A program made the translations under genes and the position numbers. The notes beneath the pieces were generated by a model, which saw only the letters and a program-made list of their open reading frames with translations, was not told where the DNA came from and made no database searches. From positions 3,968,001 to 4,032,000 of the forward strand of contig NZ_CP101987.1 in assembly GCF_024508315.1 (NCBI RefSeq): a stretch of DNA of 64,000 nt. The letters run 5' to 3'. Positions 16,670 through 26,662 of this stretch are shown piece by piece. Position 1 is the first letter of the stretch; every line of letters begins with the position of its first letter. This DNA comes from Cellulomonas xiejunii. GTDB taxonomy: Bacteria; Actinomycetota; Actinomycetes; Actinomycetales; Cellulomonadaceae.

Positions 16670-17320
16670 TCAGCGGGCCACCGCGACCAGCAGCGGCACG
16701 AGGACGAGCGCGAGCACGGACGTCACGGCGGCCACGTGCCACCACGTGGCGCCGGGCCACATGCGCCGTAGGAGGACCGGGCCGATCACCAGGTACCCGC
16801 AGGCGGTGACCAGCCCCGGGAAGTAGCCGCCCACCATGACGGCCCACACGAGATGGGTGATCGCGTTGCCCAGCGTCCCGTAGACGACGAAGAACAGCGA
16901 CGGCATCAGCACGGCGCCGCGGCCTCGCCCGACCGCGACGGCCGTCGCCGCACCGAAGAGCACGTAGGAGGCCATGTTGAACCAGACGAACGTCGCCGGT
17001 TCGTAGGGGGCGCCGCCGTACAGCGCCGGGAACCGGTGCCAGAACCCTGTCTGGAACTCCTCCGCGAAGTGCAGGAGCTGCCACCCCAGTGCGACGGCGT
17101 ACACCGGCAGCGCCCGACCCGGCGCCGGCAACGGCGTCGCCGTCCGGTGCAGGACCACGATGAGCGCGAAGGTGACGACGGCGCCGGGGACGAACGTCAC
17201 GCGCAGCGAGTCGCCGCTGCCGAAGACCCAGAAGACGCCGCACATGACCGCGCAGAGGCCCGCGGCCGCGGCCACGTCGCGTCGGTCGAGCGTGCGCCCA
17301 CGGCCGATGGTGAGGTCCAT
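16670..17320 (-). CDS. HXXEE domain membrane protein
   Basis: A 216-residue integral membrane protein with about six helices. The HFAEE pentapeptide in LLHFAEEFQTGFW gives the HXXEE family its name. Further conserved residues are in NMASYVLFG and NAITHLVW, where His and Asn face the membrane core. The family is uncharacterised and the clustered His/Glu residues suggest a metal site or enzymatic role. The ATG at 17320 follows non-coding sequence after the hydrolase gene. Confidence 0.8.
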   Translation of the reverse strand: MDLTIGRGRTLDRRDVAAAAGLCAVMCGVFWVFGSGDSLRVTFVPGAVVTFALIVVLHRTATPLPAPGRALPVYAVALGWQLLHFAEEFQTGFWHRFPALYGGAPYEPATFVWFNMASYVLFGAATAVAVGRGRGAVLMPSLFFVVYGTLGNAITHLVWAVMVGGYFPGLVTACGYLVIGPVLLRRMWPGATWWHVAAVTSVLALVLVPLLVAVAR

Positions 17321-17396
17321 GCCGCACAGCGTGGCCTGCGGGGACGCCCGGGGGAAGGGCGCGAGCCGACCGTCGTCCGCCGTCCCGAGGGCGGGC

Positions 17397-18215
17397 TCAG
17401 TTCTCGCGAGCCTCGAGCAGGTCCGCCACCCGCGCCAGGTCCGCGTGCTCCGCGAGGAACGCGTCGACCGCCGCGTGGAACGCGTCCGGCTGGTCCCGGC
17501 GGACGCAGTGCCCGGCGCCGGGGACGACCACGACGCGCACCAGCGGGTTGTCGAACCCGTCGAGCCGCGGCGCCATGGGGGCCTCCTCCGGCAGGACGAG
17601 CAGCGTCGGCACCTGCAGCGCGCCGAACGCCTCCTCCCAGGCCGCGTCGCCCAGGAAGAGCCCGTGGCGCAGGTACTCCTGGTCGACGTCCGCCCGGGTC
17701 GCCGCCCACGCCTCGATCTCGGTGTCGCTCCACGGCGTCTCGCGGCGCATGCGGGCGATCTCGGCCTCGCGGTCCGCGATGACGACGTGTGTCTGGCCGA
17801 GCAGCATCGCCGAGAACCCCGGGTCCGGCGTGTGCGCACCGGTCGGCCTGGCGGGGTCCTCGACCACCAGTGCCCGCACCCGCTCCGGGCGTGCGAGCGC
17901 CGCGCGCAGCGCCAGCAGCCCGCCGAGCGAGTGCCCGATCAGGAAGACGGGCTCCGGCTGGGCGTCGAGCAGCGCGACGACGTCGGCCAGCATGACCTCG
18001 GGCGCCTGCGGGAGCTGCTCGGGCGTGAAGCGCGGGGACGAGCCGTGCCCGCGCAGGTCGGGTGCGAGGACGTCGTACCGCTCGCCCCAGTGCGCGAGGA
18101 GGTCGGGCCACGTGGTCCCGGAGTCCGTCACACCGTGGAGCAGGACGACCGTCGGCGCGTCGGGGTTCCCGGAGCGGTGGACGGCCAGCTCGCCCGTCGC
18201 GTCGGCGGCGCTCAC
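17397..18215 (-). CDS. Alpha/beta hydrolase
   Basis: A 272-residue alpha/beta-fold hydrolase. The oxyanion segment [14 protein letters not shown], the nucleophile elbow GHSLGG, an acid after the sixth strand, and the catalytic His in [14 protein letters not shown] are all present. No signal peptide. It starts at a GTG overlapping the stop of the upstream arabinofuranosidase gene (GTGA at 18212-18215), so it is translationally coupled to it. A role in removing ester groups (acetyl or feruloyl) from imported arabinoxylan fragments is a reasonable inference. Confidence 0.88.
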   Translation of the reverse strand: MSAADATGELAVHRSGNPDAPTVVLLHGVTDSGTTWPDLLAHWGERYDVLAPDLRGHGSSPRFTPEQLPQAPEVMLADVVALLDAQPEPVFLIGHSLGGLLALRAALARPERVRALVVEDPARPTGAHTPDPGFSAMLLGQTHVVIADREAEIARMRRETPWSDTEIEAWAATRADVDQEYLRHGLFLGDAAWEEAFGALQVPTLLVLPEEAPMAPRLDGFDNPLVRVVVVPGAGHCVRRDQPDAFHAAVDAFLAEHADLARVADLLEAREN

Positions 18216-19738
18216 AGACCCAGCTCCAGACGGACGGTGGTGTACGACCGGGCGGGCAGGTCGACCTCGAGGCCGAGCGCGTGCCGCCGGACGCCGTCGT
18301 GCGCGACCGGCGCGACCGCGTCGGGGTGGTCGGGGCTGTTGTGCGTCTGGATCGTCGGCGCCGTCAGGACGCGGGCGTCGAACCCGGTCACGGCCGCCCC
18401 GCGCAGGTCGAGCACGACCGACGTCGGGGCGTCGGCGTCGAGGTTCGACAGCGACACCAGCGCCGTGCCGTCCTTGGTCGACGCGGACATCGACAGCATC
18501 GGGACGGCCTTGCCTTCGACGTCACGCGTGGGGACCTCGCCCTTGACGTGGACCGCGAGCGACGACGCGTCGTGGTGACCGGTGTTCATCTCGAACACGT
18601 GGTACGTCGGCGTCAGGACGAGGGCGCCCGACTCGGGGTCCGTGAGGATCATCGCCTGCAGCACGTTGACGGTCTGCGCGATGTTCGCCATGGAGATGCG
18701 GTGCGCGTACCGGTGGAACGTGTCGAAGTGCGTGCTCGCGACCAGCGCGTCGCGCAGGGTGTTCTGCTGGTACAGGAAGCCGGGGTTGGTCCCCTCCTCG
18801 ACGTCCCACCAGGTGCCCCACTCGTCGACGACGAGGCCGATGCGGTGCTCGGGGTCGTAGGCGTCCATGACGTTGGAGTGCCCGCGGACGAGCTCCTCCA
18901 TCTTGTGGGCGCGGCGCATCGTGACGTACCAGTCGTCGGTGTCGAACGCCGTCGCGTGGCCCTTGACGCTCCAGTCGCCGGACATCGTGTAGTAGTGCAT
19001 CGAGATGCCCTGGAAGAACCCGCGCGGGTCGCAGCCGCAGCCCAGCTTCTGCGAGACCTTCATGAGGGCCTCGGTCCACGCGTAGTCCTCAGCGTTGGCG
19101 CCGGCGGCGATCTTGTAGACGGTGTTGCCGCCGTGGTTGCGCACGTACGTCGCGTACTGGCGGGCCAGGTCGGCGTAGTGCTCGGCCGACATGTTGCCGC
19201 CGCAGCCCCACGGCTCGTTGCCGATGCCGAAGAACGGGACCTTCCACGGCTCGTCGCGGCCGTTGGCGCGGCGCAGCGCGGCCATGGGCGAGTCGTCGGC
19301 GCGCGTGAGGTACTCGACCCACTCGCTCATCTCCCGGACGGTGCCGGACCCGACGTTGCCGTTGACGTACGGCTCGGCGCCGAGCATCTCGCACAGGTCC
19401 ATGAACTCGTGCGTGCCGAAGGAGTTGTCCTCGATGACGTCGCCCCAGTGGGAGTTGACCATGCGGGGCCGCTGGTCGCGCGGCCCGATGCCGTCGCGCC
19501 AGTGGTAGTCGTCGGCGAAGCAGCCGCCGGGCCAGCGCAGGTTCGGGATCTTGAGCCCCCGCAGCGCCTCGACGACGTCGCTGCGGATGCCCCGCACGTT
19601 CGGGAGCTCGGAGTCCTCGCCGACCCAGAACCCGCCGTAGATGCAGCGGCCCAGGTGCTCGGCGAAGTGGCCGTACACGTGACGGCTGATCGTGGGCCCC
19701 GGGAGGTCGAGGTCGATGACGGCGGTCAGGGAAGACAC
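18212..19738 (-). CDS. Alpha-L-arabinofuranosidase, GH51
   Basis: A 508-residue GH51 enzyme that removes alpha-L-arabinofuranosyl residues from arabinoxylan or arabinan oligosaccharides. It has no signal peptide, so it acts in the cytoplasm on imported sugars. The N-terminus ([17 protein letters not shown]) and [20 protein letters not shown] are family hallmarks. Glu175 in GIGNEPWG is the acid/base and Glu306 in VVDEWGTW the nucleophile. The C-terminal beta domain completes the usual length. The gene is divergent from a lacI gene, with candidate operators at 19766 and 19834 between them. Confidence 0.95.
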   Translation of the reverse strand: MSSLTAVIDLDLPGPTISRHVYGHFAEHLGRCIYGGFWVGEDSELPNVRGIRSDVVEALRGLKIPNLRWPGGCFADDYHWRDGIGPRDQRPRMVNSHWGDVIEDNSFGTHEFMDLCEMLGAEPYVNGNVGSGTVREMSEWVEYLTRADDSPMAALRRANGRDEPWKVPFFGIGNEPWGCGGNMSAEHYADLARQYATYVRNHGGNTVYKIAAGANAEDYAWTEALMKVSQKLGCGCDPRGFFQGISMHYYTMSGDWSVKGHATAFDTDDWYVTMRRAHKMEELVRGHSNVMDAYDPEHRIGLVVDEWGTWWDVEEGTNPGFLYQQNTLRDALVASTHFDTFHRYAHRISMANIAQTVNVLQAMILTDPESGALVLTPTYHVFEMNTGHHDASSLAVHVKGEVPTRDVEGKAVPMLSMSASTKDGTALVSLSNLDADAPTSVVLDLRGAAVTGFDARVLTAPTIQTHNSPDHPDAVAPVAHDGVRRHALGLEVDLPARSYTTVRLELGL

Positions 19739-19765
19739 GGAGGTCCCTTCGGTGATCGGTGCCGG

Positions 19766-19781
19766 GCGTCAGCGCTGACGC
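19766..19781. promoter_or_regulatory. Perfect palindrome upstream of the GH51 gene
   Basis: GCGTCAGC followed by its exact reverse complement. It lies 28 bp before the GH51 start, in the leader or core promoter. A LacI-type site is possible. Confidence 0.5.
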
Positions 19782-19833
19782 TCCTACAGGCGGGACGCCG
19801 ATGTGCGAGGTCTCCACCCTCGTCGTCGAGGGC

Positions 19834-19849
19834 GTGTTTATCGTTACAC
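19834..19849. promoter_or_regulatory. Candidate LacI-type operator
   Basis: GTGTTTATCGTTACAC, an imperfect palindrome centred on CG, as is usual for LacI-family operators. It is A/T-rich against its surroundings and lies in the intergenic region shared by the GH51 gene and the divergent lacI gene. Confidence 0.55.
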
Positions 19850-19938
19850 GCGGCGCACCCTGACCTTCGGGCAGGATTTCCGAAATGTCAAGCACTCAGC
19901 CCGTGCCGCTGGGGCGTCCGCGTCACTACGGTAGCGAC

Positions 19939-20940
19939 ATGCCCACACTCAAGGACGTCGCCAAGGCGTCCGGCGTCTCGGTCATGACGGTCTCCAACGT
20001 CGTCAACGGCCGGCCCCGCGTCAGCGAGGCGACACGCCAGCGGGTGCTTGCGGCAGTCGACGCGCTGGGCTACCAGGTCAACCTCACCGCCCGCAGCCTG
20101 CGGGCCGGGCGCAGCGGCACGATCGCGCTGTCCATCCCGCGGGTGGACCACCCCTACTTCGCCGAGCTGGCCGCCGCCGTCACCGACGCGCTGCTGCCCA
20201 GCGGTCGGCACCTCGTGGTCGAGCAGACGGGCGCCAGCCGCGAGGGCGAGCTGAGCGCGCTCTCGCAGGCACGCCTCCAGATGTACGACGGCGTCCTGCT
20301 GTCCGTCGTCGGCCTCAAGGACTCCGAGGTCGCGCGCCTCAACGGCGACATGCCGCTGGTGCTGCTGGGCGAGAAGCCGATGCCCACCGCGCACGACCAC
20401 GTGCAGCTCGGCAACTTCGAGGGCGCCCAGCTGGCCACGTCCTACCTCCTCGAGCGGGGCGCGCGGCGCATCGCCATCGTCGGCGGCACGCTCGACACCG
20501 CCCACACCGGCATGGTCGGCATGCGCACCGGTGGATGGCGCGCCGCCCACGTGGCGGCCGGCCTGGACGTGGACGTGCGGCTCGTCCTGCCGCCTGCGCA
20601 CTTCGCCATGGCCGAGAGCCGCGAGATGATCCGCAACGCCATCACGGACGGTCTGCTCCTCGACGCGGTCTTCGCCGTGACCGACCAGGTCGCCATCGGC
20701 GTGATGGCCGGCCTGCACGACTGCGGCCTGCGCGTCCCCCACGACGTCCAGGTGGTGGGCTTCGACGACCTGGACGTCAGCGAGCACCTGGTGCCCGGCC
20801 TCACCACCGTCGACCCGCGGGTGGACCTCGTGGTCGCCGAGTCGCTGCGGCTGCTGGAGCGGCGCATGGCCGGCGAGGAGTCCGACGCGGAGCACCTGGT
20901 CATGCCCGTGCGGCTCGTGGTCCGCGGCACGACGCGCTGA
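19939..20940 (+). CDS. LacI-family transcriptional regulator
   Basis: A 333-residue LacI-type repressor. Residues 1-25 form the DNA-binding helices (TLKDVAKASGVSVMTVSNVV), followed by the hinge helix and a periplasmic-binding-protein-like sugar domain (about 60-330) with VVGFDDLDVSEHLVPGLTTV near the end. An in-frame ATG at 19885 would add 18 residues, but such proteins normally start just before the helix-turn-helix. It is divergent from the GH51 gene and probably controls it in response to arabinose or an arabino-oligosaccharide. Confidence 0.93.
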   Translation: MPTLKDVAKASGVSVMTVSNVVNGRPRVSEATRQRVLAAVDALGYQVNLTARSLRAGRSGTIALSIPRVDHPYFAELAAAVTDALLPSGRHLVVEQTGASREGELSALSQARLQMYDGVLLSVVGLKDSEVARLNGDMPLVLLGEKPMPTAHDHVQLGNFEGAQLATSYLLERGARRIAIVGGTLDTAHTGMVGMRTGGWRAAHVAAGLDVDVRLVLPPAHFAMAESREMIRNAITDGLLLDAVFAVTDQVAIGVMAGLHDCGLRVPHDVQVVGFDDLDVSEHLVPGLTTVDPRVDLVVAESLRLLERRMAGEESDAEHLVMPVRLVVRGTTR

Positions 20941-20968
20941 CCCGGCCTACCGGGGCAGCGTCCCGGGG

Positions 20969-21412
20969 TCAGGAGCAGTAGTCGCAGTTGCCCATCGCGG
21001 CGAGCGTCATGTGGCACGTCGGGCACACGGGGGCGACGCGCTCGGGCTCGGCGGACGACTTGCGCGGCTTGGCCGCGGGCTCGCGCCGCTGCGGGGCGCG
21101 CTTCGCGCGGACCGGCGCCGCGACCGGCCCGCCACCGGGCTGCGTGACCTCGAAGCCACGCTTGCGCATGATCGCCGCCGCGCTCGCCAGGCTTCCGGTG
21201 AGGTCGTCCGGCGTCGCGAGGCGTCCCGTCGCGAAACGGTGCGCGACGCCCACGACCGCCGGCAGGTCGTACACCCGCCCCTCGTGCGTCAGCGTCCACT
21301 CGTCCTGCGGCACGAAGCCGTACACCGCGAGGAAGTCCTCGCCGCCACGGCGGTCGTACTCCTCGATCGCCTGGAGGACGTGCTGACGTGCTACGGAGGA
21401 GAAGGTGGCCAC
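20969..21412 (-). CDS. ScoMcrA-like head domain protein with zinc ribbon
   Basis: A 147-residue protein. Residues 10-85 (QAIEEYDRRGGEDFLAVYGF, then a Lys/Arg-poor beta pair, then VVGVAHRFATGRL) resemble the N-terminal head domain of ScoMcrA, a type IV restriction enzyme that senses modified DNA. A basic linker (about 95-125) leads to a C-terminal zinc ribbon CPTCHMTLAAMGNCDYCS with four Cys. The SRA-like and HNH nuclease domains of McrA are absent, so it is not a complete restriction enzyme. It may read DNA or act as a partner subunit. Recognition of the head domain is from memory. Confidence 0.6.
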   Translation of the reverse strand: MATFSSVARQHVLQAIEEYDRRGGEDFLAVYGFVPQDEWTLTHEGRVYDLPAVVGVAHRFATGRLATPDDLTGSLASAAAIMRKRGFEVTQPGGGPVAAPVRAKRAPQRREPAAKPRKSSAEPERVAPVCPTCHMTLAAMGNCDYCS

Positions 21413-21546
21413 GTTCCGAGCCTACGTCGCCTGCCGTACGCCGAGGGCCCGTGGACGCTGTTCCGCTCGCCACTCCCGGGCGTGACAGCGGGCGCGGTCC
21501 CGAGGGAGCCGCGCCCGCTGCGTGCGTGGAGCTGGTGCTCAGCCGA

Positions 21547-23049
<1,503 letters not shown>

Positions 23050-23190
23050 TCACTCGGAGCGTCAAGGGACATATCGGACGCTGATACTTTCGGGGACCTT
23101 TTCGTATCGATTCGACACTCTCTCGGATGACATCAGTGCACCTACTGAGGGAGAAAACGGGACAGTCCGTCCTGGACGTTCGTCCTACGT

Positions 23191-23204
23191 GGCAACCGTT
23201 CTCT
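23191..23204. promoter_or_regulatory. Motif shared with the region upstream of the 792-residue xylanase
   Basis: GGCAACCGTTCTCT, identical in 13 of 14 bases to 51612-51625 (GGCAAACGTTCTCT), which lies upstream of another GH10 gene. Both are in divergent intergenic regions. Here the site is about 200 bp from the xylanase start, further than at 51612. Confidence 0.35.
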
Positions 23205-23260
23205 GCGTCAGCCGTCGAAACTATCGGTGCTGCTGCCGCGCTCGCGGCTACCCTCGCGGG

Positions 23261-23830
23261 ATGATCCCCTCGCGTCACACCGCCCGCCTGGTCATGCGCT
23301 CGTGGCAGGACAGCGACCTCGAGCCGTTCGCCGAGATGAATGCCGACCCCGAGGTCATGAAGTACTTCCCATCCCTGCTGACCCGTGCGGAGAGCGACGC
23401 GCTCGCCACCCAAGCGCGGACGCACGTCGAGGAGCACGGCTGGGGGCTGTGGGCCCTGGAGGTCGACGGACGGTTCGCCGGCTTCACCGGGCTCGCGCGG
23501 CCGCGCTGGAACCCCGACCTGGTCGAGGTCGGCTGGCGGCTGCCCCGCTGGGCGTGGGGCCACGGGTACGCCACGGAGGCGGCGCGTGAAGCGCTGGCCG
23601 TGGGCTTCGACGAGCTCGGGCTGGCGGAGATCGTGTCGTTCACCACCGTGGACAACGAGCGGTCGCGAGCCGTCATGCGTCGACTCGGCATGACGTACGA
23701 CCCCGCGGACGACTTCGACTACGAGTCGAGCGCGGCGGGTCACCCGCTCCGCCGCTCGGTGCTCTACCGGATCCGTGCGCCGCGGGAGAGCCGCCCGACC
23801 GCAGGTGCCGCACCCACGTCGCAGGGATGA
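23261..23830 (+). CDS. GNAT-family acetyltransferase, RimJ/RimL type
   Basis: A 189-residue acetyltransferase of the RimJ/RimL class (protein N-terminal or small-molecule acylation). Visible features are the N-terminal TARLVMRSWQDSDLEPFAEM, the acetyl-CoA loop in RWAWGHGYATEAAREAL, and the final TTVDNERSRAVMRRLGMTY. The ATG at 23261 is in the usual place just before the first strand. It is divergent from xylanase 1 and has no functional link to it that I can see. Confidence 0.92.
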   Translation: MIPSRHTARLVMRSWQDSDLEPFAEMNADPEVMKYFPSLLTRAESDALATQARTHVEEHGWGLWALEVDGRFAGFTGLARPRWNPDLVEVGWRLPRWAWGHGYATEAAREALAVGFDELGLAEIVSFTTVDNERSRAVMRRLGMTYDPADDFDYESSAAGHPLRRSVLYRIRAPRESRPTAGAAPTSQG

Positions 23831-23891
23831 CCTGGCGAGCCGGCAGCGTCGCGGCCCCCACGGGCCCTGAGCGGCCCGGACCCTCCCGCGT

Positions 23892-24734
23892 TCAGCCGCC
23901 GAACGGCAGCACCGGGCGGCCCGGCACCTCGACGCGCACCCGGAACAGCGCACCGGCCTCGGGCTCGGGGTCCTCCAGGTGCTCGCGCGACGTGGAGATG
24001 TACAGGTCCCGCAGGTCCGGGCCACCCAGCGTGCAGGCCGTCGTGAGGCGCACGGGTACCTCGACCTCCGCGAGCACCTCCCCCGACGGCGAGACGCAGC
24101 GGACGCGACCCGCGCCGTTGAGCGCGACCCACACGTTGCCCGCCGAGTCGACCGTCAGCCCGTCGGGGCTCTCGTCCTCACGGGCGAAGAACGGCCGACG
24201 GTTGGTCAAGCGACGGTCGACCACGTCGAAGACGTCGGTCCGGCCGGTGGCCGTGTCGTCGTAGTAGGCGAGCGTGCCGTCGGGCGAGAAGTCGAGACCG
24301 TTGGAGATGGTCGCGTCGTCGATCACCACCGTGACGTCCCCGGCGGGCGTGATCCGGTACAGGCGCGCTCCGCCGGGACGCGCGTCGTACGCCATCGACC
24401 CCGCGTACAGGACGCCCCACGGGTCGCACCCGGCCTCGTTCATCCGCACGCCCGGGTCGGACCACAGCTCCGGCTGCGGCGTCGGCAGCCCGTCCGGCGA
24501 CTCCGCGAGCCCGATGCCGCGCTCGAGCCCGACCACGTAGCCGCCCCGCGAGCGCGGCCGCACGAACGCCGCGAGGTCCCCCACGTGCAGGCGGCTCACC
24601 GACCCGTCCTCGTCGAGCGTCAGCAGGTCACCCGCGAGCATGTCGACCCAGCGCAGGCCACCCCACGTCGGTGACCAGCACGGACCCTCGCCGTGATAGG
24701 CGACGGCGTCGGTGACCTGCTCTGCTCTCAGCAC
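23892..24734 (-). CDS. SMP-30/gluconolactonase-family lactonase
   Basis: A 280-residue six-bladed propeller of the SMP-30/gluconolactonase family. The first metal ligand Glu is in HGEGPCWSP. Further ligands are the Asn in ATISNGLDFSPDGTLAYYDD and the Asp in SPDGLTVDSAGNVWVALNG. The family hydrolyses sugar lactones in the cytoplasm. The GTG at 24734 has GAGGAGGAG upstream. It is divergent from a GMC oxidoreductase that could make lactones. A pathway turning an aldose or oligosaccharide into an aldonic acid is therefore a reasonable inference. Confidence 0.9.
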   Translation of the reverse strand: MLRAEQVTDAVAYHGEGPCWSPTWGGLRWVDMLAGDLLTLDEDGSVSRLHVGDLAAFVRPRSRGGYVVGLERGIGLAESPDGLPTPQPELWSDPGVRMNEAGCDPWGVLYAGSMAYDARPGGARLYRITPAGDVTVVIDDATISNGLDFSPDGTLAYYDDTATGRTDVFDVVDRRLTNRRPFFAREDESPDGLTVDSAGNVWVALNGAGRVRCVSPSGEVLAEVEVPVRLTTACTLGGPDLRDLYISTSREHLEDPEPEAGALFRVRVEVPGRPVLPFGG

Positions 24735-24889
24735 GGGCGCTCCTCCTCGGGTGGGGTACCCCGAGCCTTCCCGGCGGAGAGCCGTGCCGCACGCCGACGC
24801 GCGGGCCCGGTCCGTCGCGACGCGCTCACGTCCCGGCACGCGACGACTATCGTCGGCCTCCCCACCTGCGACGACGCCTGGAGGTGAGC

Positions 24890-26662
24890 GTGCCCGTGTC
24901 GGCCGCCCCGCACGTCGTCGTCGTGGGCTCCGGGTTCGGCGGGTCGGTCGCGGCGCTGCGGCTCTCGGAGAAGGGCTATCGCGTCACCGTCGTCGAGGCG
25001 GGTCGCCGGTTCACCGCGCAGACGTTGCCGCGCACGTCGTGGGACGTGCGGCGCTTCCTGTGGGCGCCGCGGCTGGGCTGTCGTGGCATCCAACGCATCC
25101 ACGTGCTGCCCGACGTGGTCCTGCTGGCCGGCGCCGGGGTCGGCGGCGGCTCGCTCGTGTACGCCAACACGCTGTACCGGCCGGAGTCCGACGACTTCTA
25201 CCGCGACCCGCAGTGGGCGTCCCTCACGGACTGGCGCGACGAGCTGGCGCCGCACTACGACCAGGCGCAGCGCATGCTCGGGGTCGTCCAGAACCCCACG
25301 CTGACGCCCGCCGACGACGTCGTGCGCGCGGTCGCCCATGACCTCGGGGTGGCGGACACGTTCCGGCTCGCACCGGTCGGTGTCGTCTTCGGGACGCCGG
25401 GCGAGCCCGTGGCGGACCCGTTCTTCGGGGGTGCCGGGCCGGAGCGCCGCGGGTGCCTGGAGTGTGGCGAGTGCATGACCGGCTGCCGGCACGGCGCGAA
25501 GAACACGCTGGAGACCAACTACCTGTGGCTCGCGGAACGGTCCGGTGCGCGGATCGTCCCCGACACCACGGTCGCCTCCCTGCTCCCCCGGCCCGACGGG
25601 CGGTGGGACGTCGTCACGGTCCCGACAGGCCGGCGCCGACCGGGCACCACGCTGCTCGCCGACCAGGTCGTCCTCGCCGCCGGCGCCTGGGGCACGCAGG
25701 AGCTGCTGCACCGGCTCAAGGCCGACGGCACGCTGCCGGGGCTGTCCGACCGGCTCGGGCACCTGACGCGCACCAACTCCGAGGCGCTCGGCGGCGCGGC
25801 CCGTCGCCCGCGCGCGCCCGGCCCGCGCGTCAACAGCGGGGTCGCGATCACGTCGTCGGTGTGGCTCGACGAGCGCACGCACATCGAGCCCGTGCGCTAC
25901 GGCCACGGCTCGAACCTCATGGGCCTGCTGGGCACGGTGCTCACCGACGGCGGCGGGCGCGTGCCGCGCTGGGTCCGCTGGCTGGGGCAGGTGGTGCGGC
26001 ACCCCCGGCACGCGGTGTCCGTGCTGACGGGCCTGCGCACGTGGTCGGACCGCGCGGTGGTCGGTCTCGTCATGCAGACGGGCGGCGCGGCGCTGACGGT
26101 CCGGCCGCGGCGCACGTGGACGGGCCGCTGGCGCCTGACGTCGACGCGCGGCGACGGCGAGCCGAACCCGACCTGGCTGCCCCAGGCCAACGCGGCGTAC
26201 CGGAGCATGGCCCGCCACCTCGACGGCATCCCCATGAGCACCCTGGGGGAGATCGCCGACGTGCCGATGACCGCGCACTTCCTGGGCGGCTGCACGATCG
26301 GCGGTGACCCGACCACGGGCGTGGTCGACGCGTACCACCGTGTCTTCGGGTACCCGGGCCTGCACGTCGTGGACGGGTCGACGATCTCCGCGAACCTGGG
26401 CGTGAACCCGTCGCTCACCATCACCGCCCAGGCGGAGCGCGCGTGCGCGATGTGGCCGAACGCCGGCGACCCGGACCCGCGACCGAGGGTCGGCGAGCCG
26501 TACCGGCGGGTGCCGCCCGTCGCGCCACGGCACCCCGCGGTGCCCTCGCACGCACGGGCCGCGCTGCCGCTGACGGTGGTGCGGCACGCCGACCTTGCGA
26601 GTCCCACAGCGCGGGGGTCCCACCCGCGGCCGACCGGCAGCCCGTACGATCCCGCGTCATGA
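24890..26662 (+). CDS. GMC-family FAD-dependent oxidoreductase, cholesterol-oxidase-like
   Basis: A 590-residue flavoenzyme. The N-terminal Rossmann motif is VVGSGFGGSVAALRLSEKG and the FAD-binding segment is AGAGVGGGSLVYANTLYRP. A cysteine-rich motif CLECGECMTGCRHGAKNT follows, as in the ChoD-type branch. The C-terminal GMC motif is HFLGGCTIGGDPTTGVVD and the final FAD contact GVNPSLTI. The last 80 residues are Pro/Arg-rich and probably disordered. GTG at 24890 is preferred over 24884 because GGAGG at 24880-24884 is then correctly spaced. Its stop overlaps the start of the lipoprotein xylanase (ATGA). The substrate is unknown; a sugar is suggested by context, a sterol by family. Confidence 0.85.
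   Translation: MPVSAAPHVVVVGSGFGGSVAALRLSEKGYRVTVVEAGRRFTAQTLPRTSWDVRRFLWAPRLGCRGIQRIHVLPDVVLLAGAGVGGGSLVYANTLYRPESDDFYRDPQWASLTDWRDELAPHYDQAQRMLGVVQNPTLTPADDVVRAVAHDLGVADTFRLAPVGVVFGTPGEPVADPFFGGAGPERRGCLECGECMTGCRHGAKNTLETNYLWLAERSGARIVPDTTVASLLPRPDGRWDVVTVPTGRRRPGTTLLADQVVLAAGAWGTQELLHRLKADGTLPGLSDRLGHLTRTNSEALGGAARRPRAPGPRVNSGVAITSSVWLDERTHIEPVRYGHGSNLMGLLGTVLTDGGGRVPRWVRWLGQVVRHPRHAVSVLTGLRTWSDRAVVGLVMQTGGAALTVRPRRTWTGRWRLTSTRGDGEPNPTWLPQANAAYRSMARHLDGIPMSTLGEIADVPMTAHFLGGCTIGGDPTTGVVDAYHRVFGYPGLHVVDGSTISANLGVNPSLTITAQAERACAMWPNAGDPDPRPRVGEPYRRVPPVAPRHPAVPSHARAALPLTVVRHADLASPTARGSHPRPTGSPYDPAS

Noticed and set aside
19885..19938. Longer start for the LacI regulator
   Set aside because: The 18 extra residues (MSSTQPVPLGRPRHYGSD) precede the normal helix-turn-helix start and have no good ribosome binding site; 19939 is preferred.
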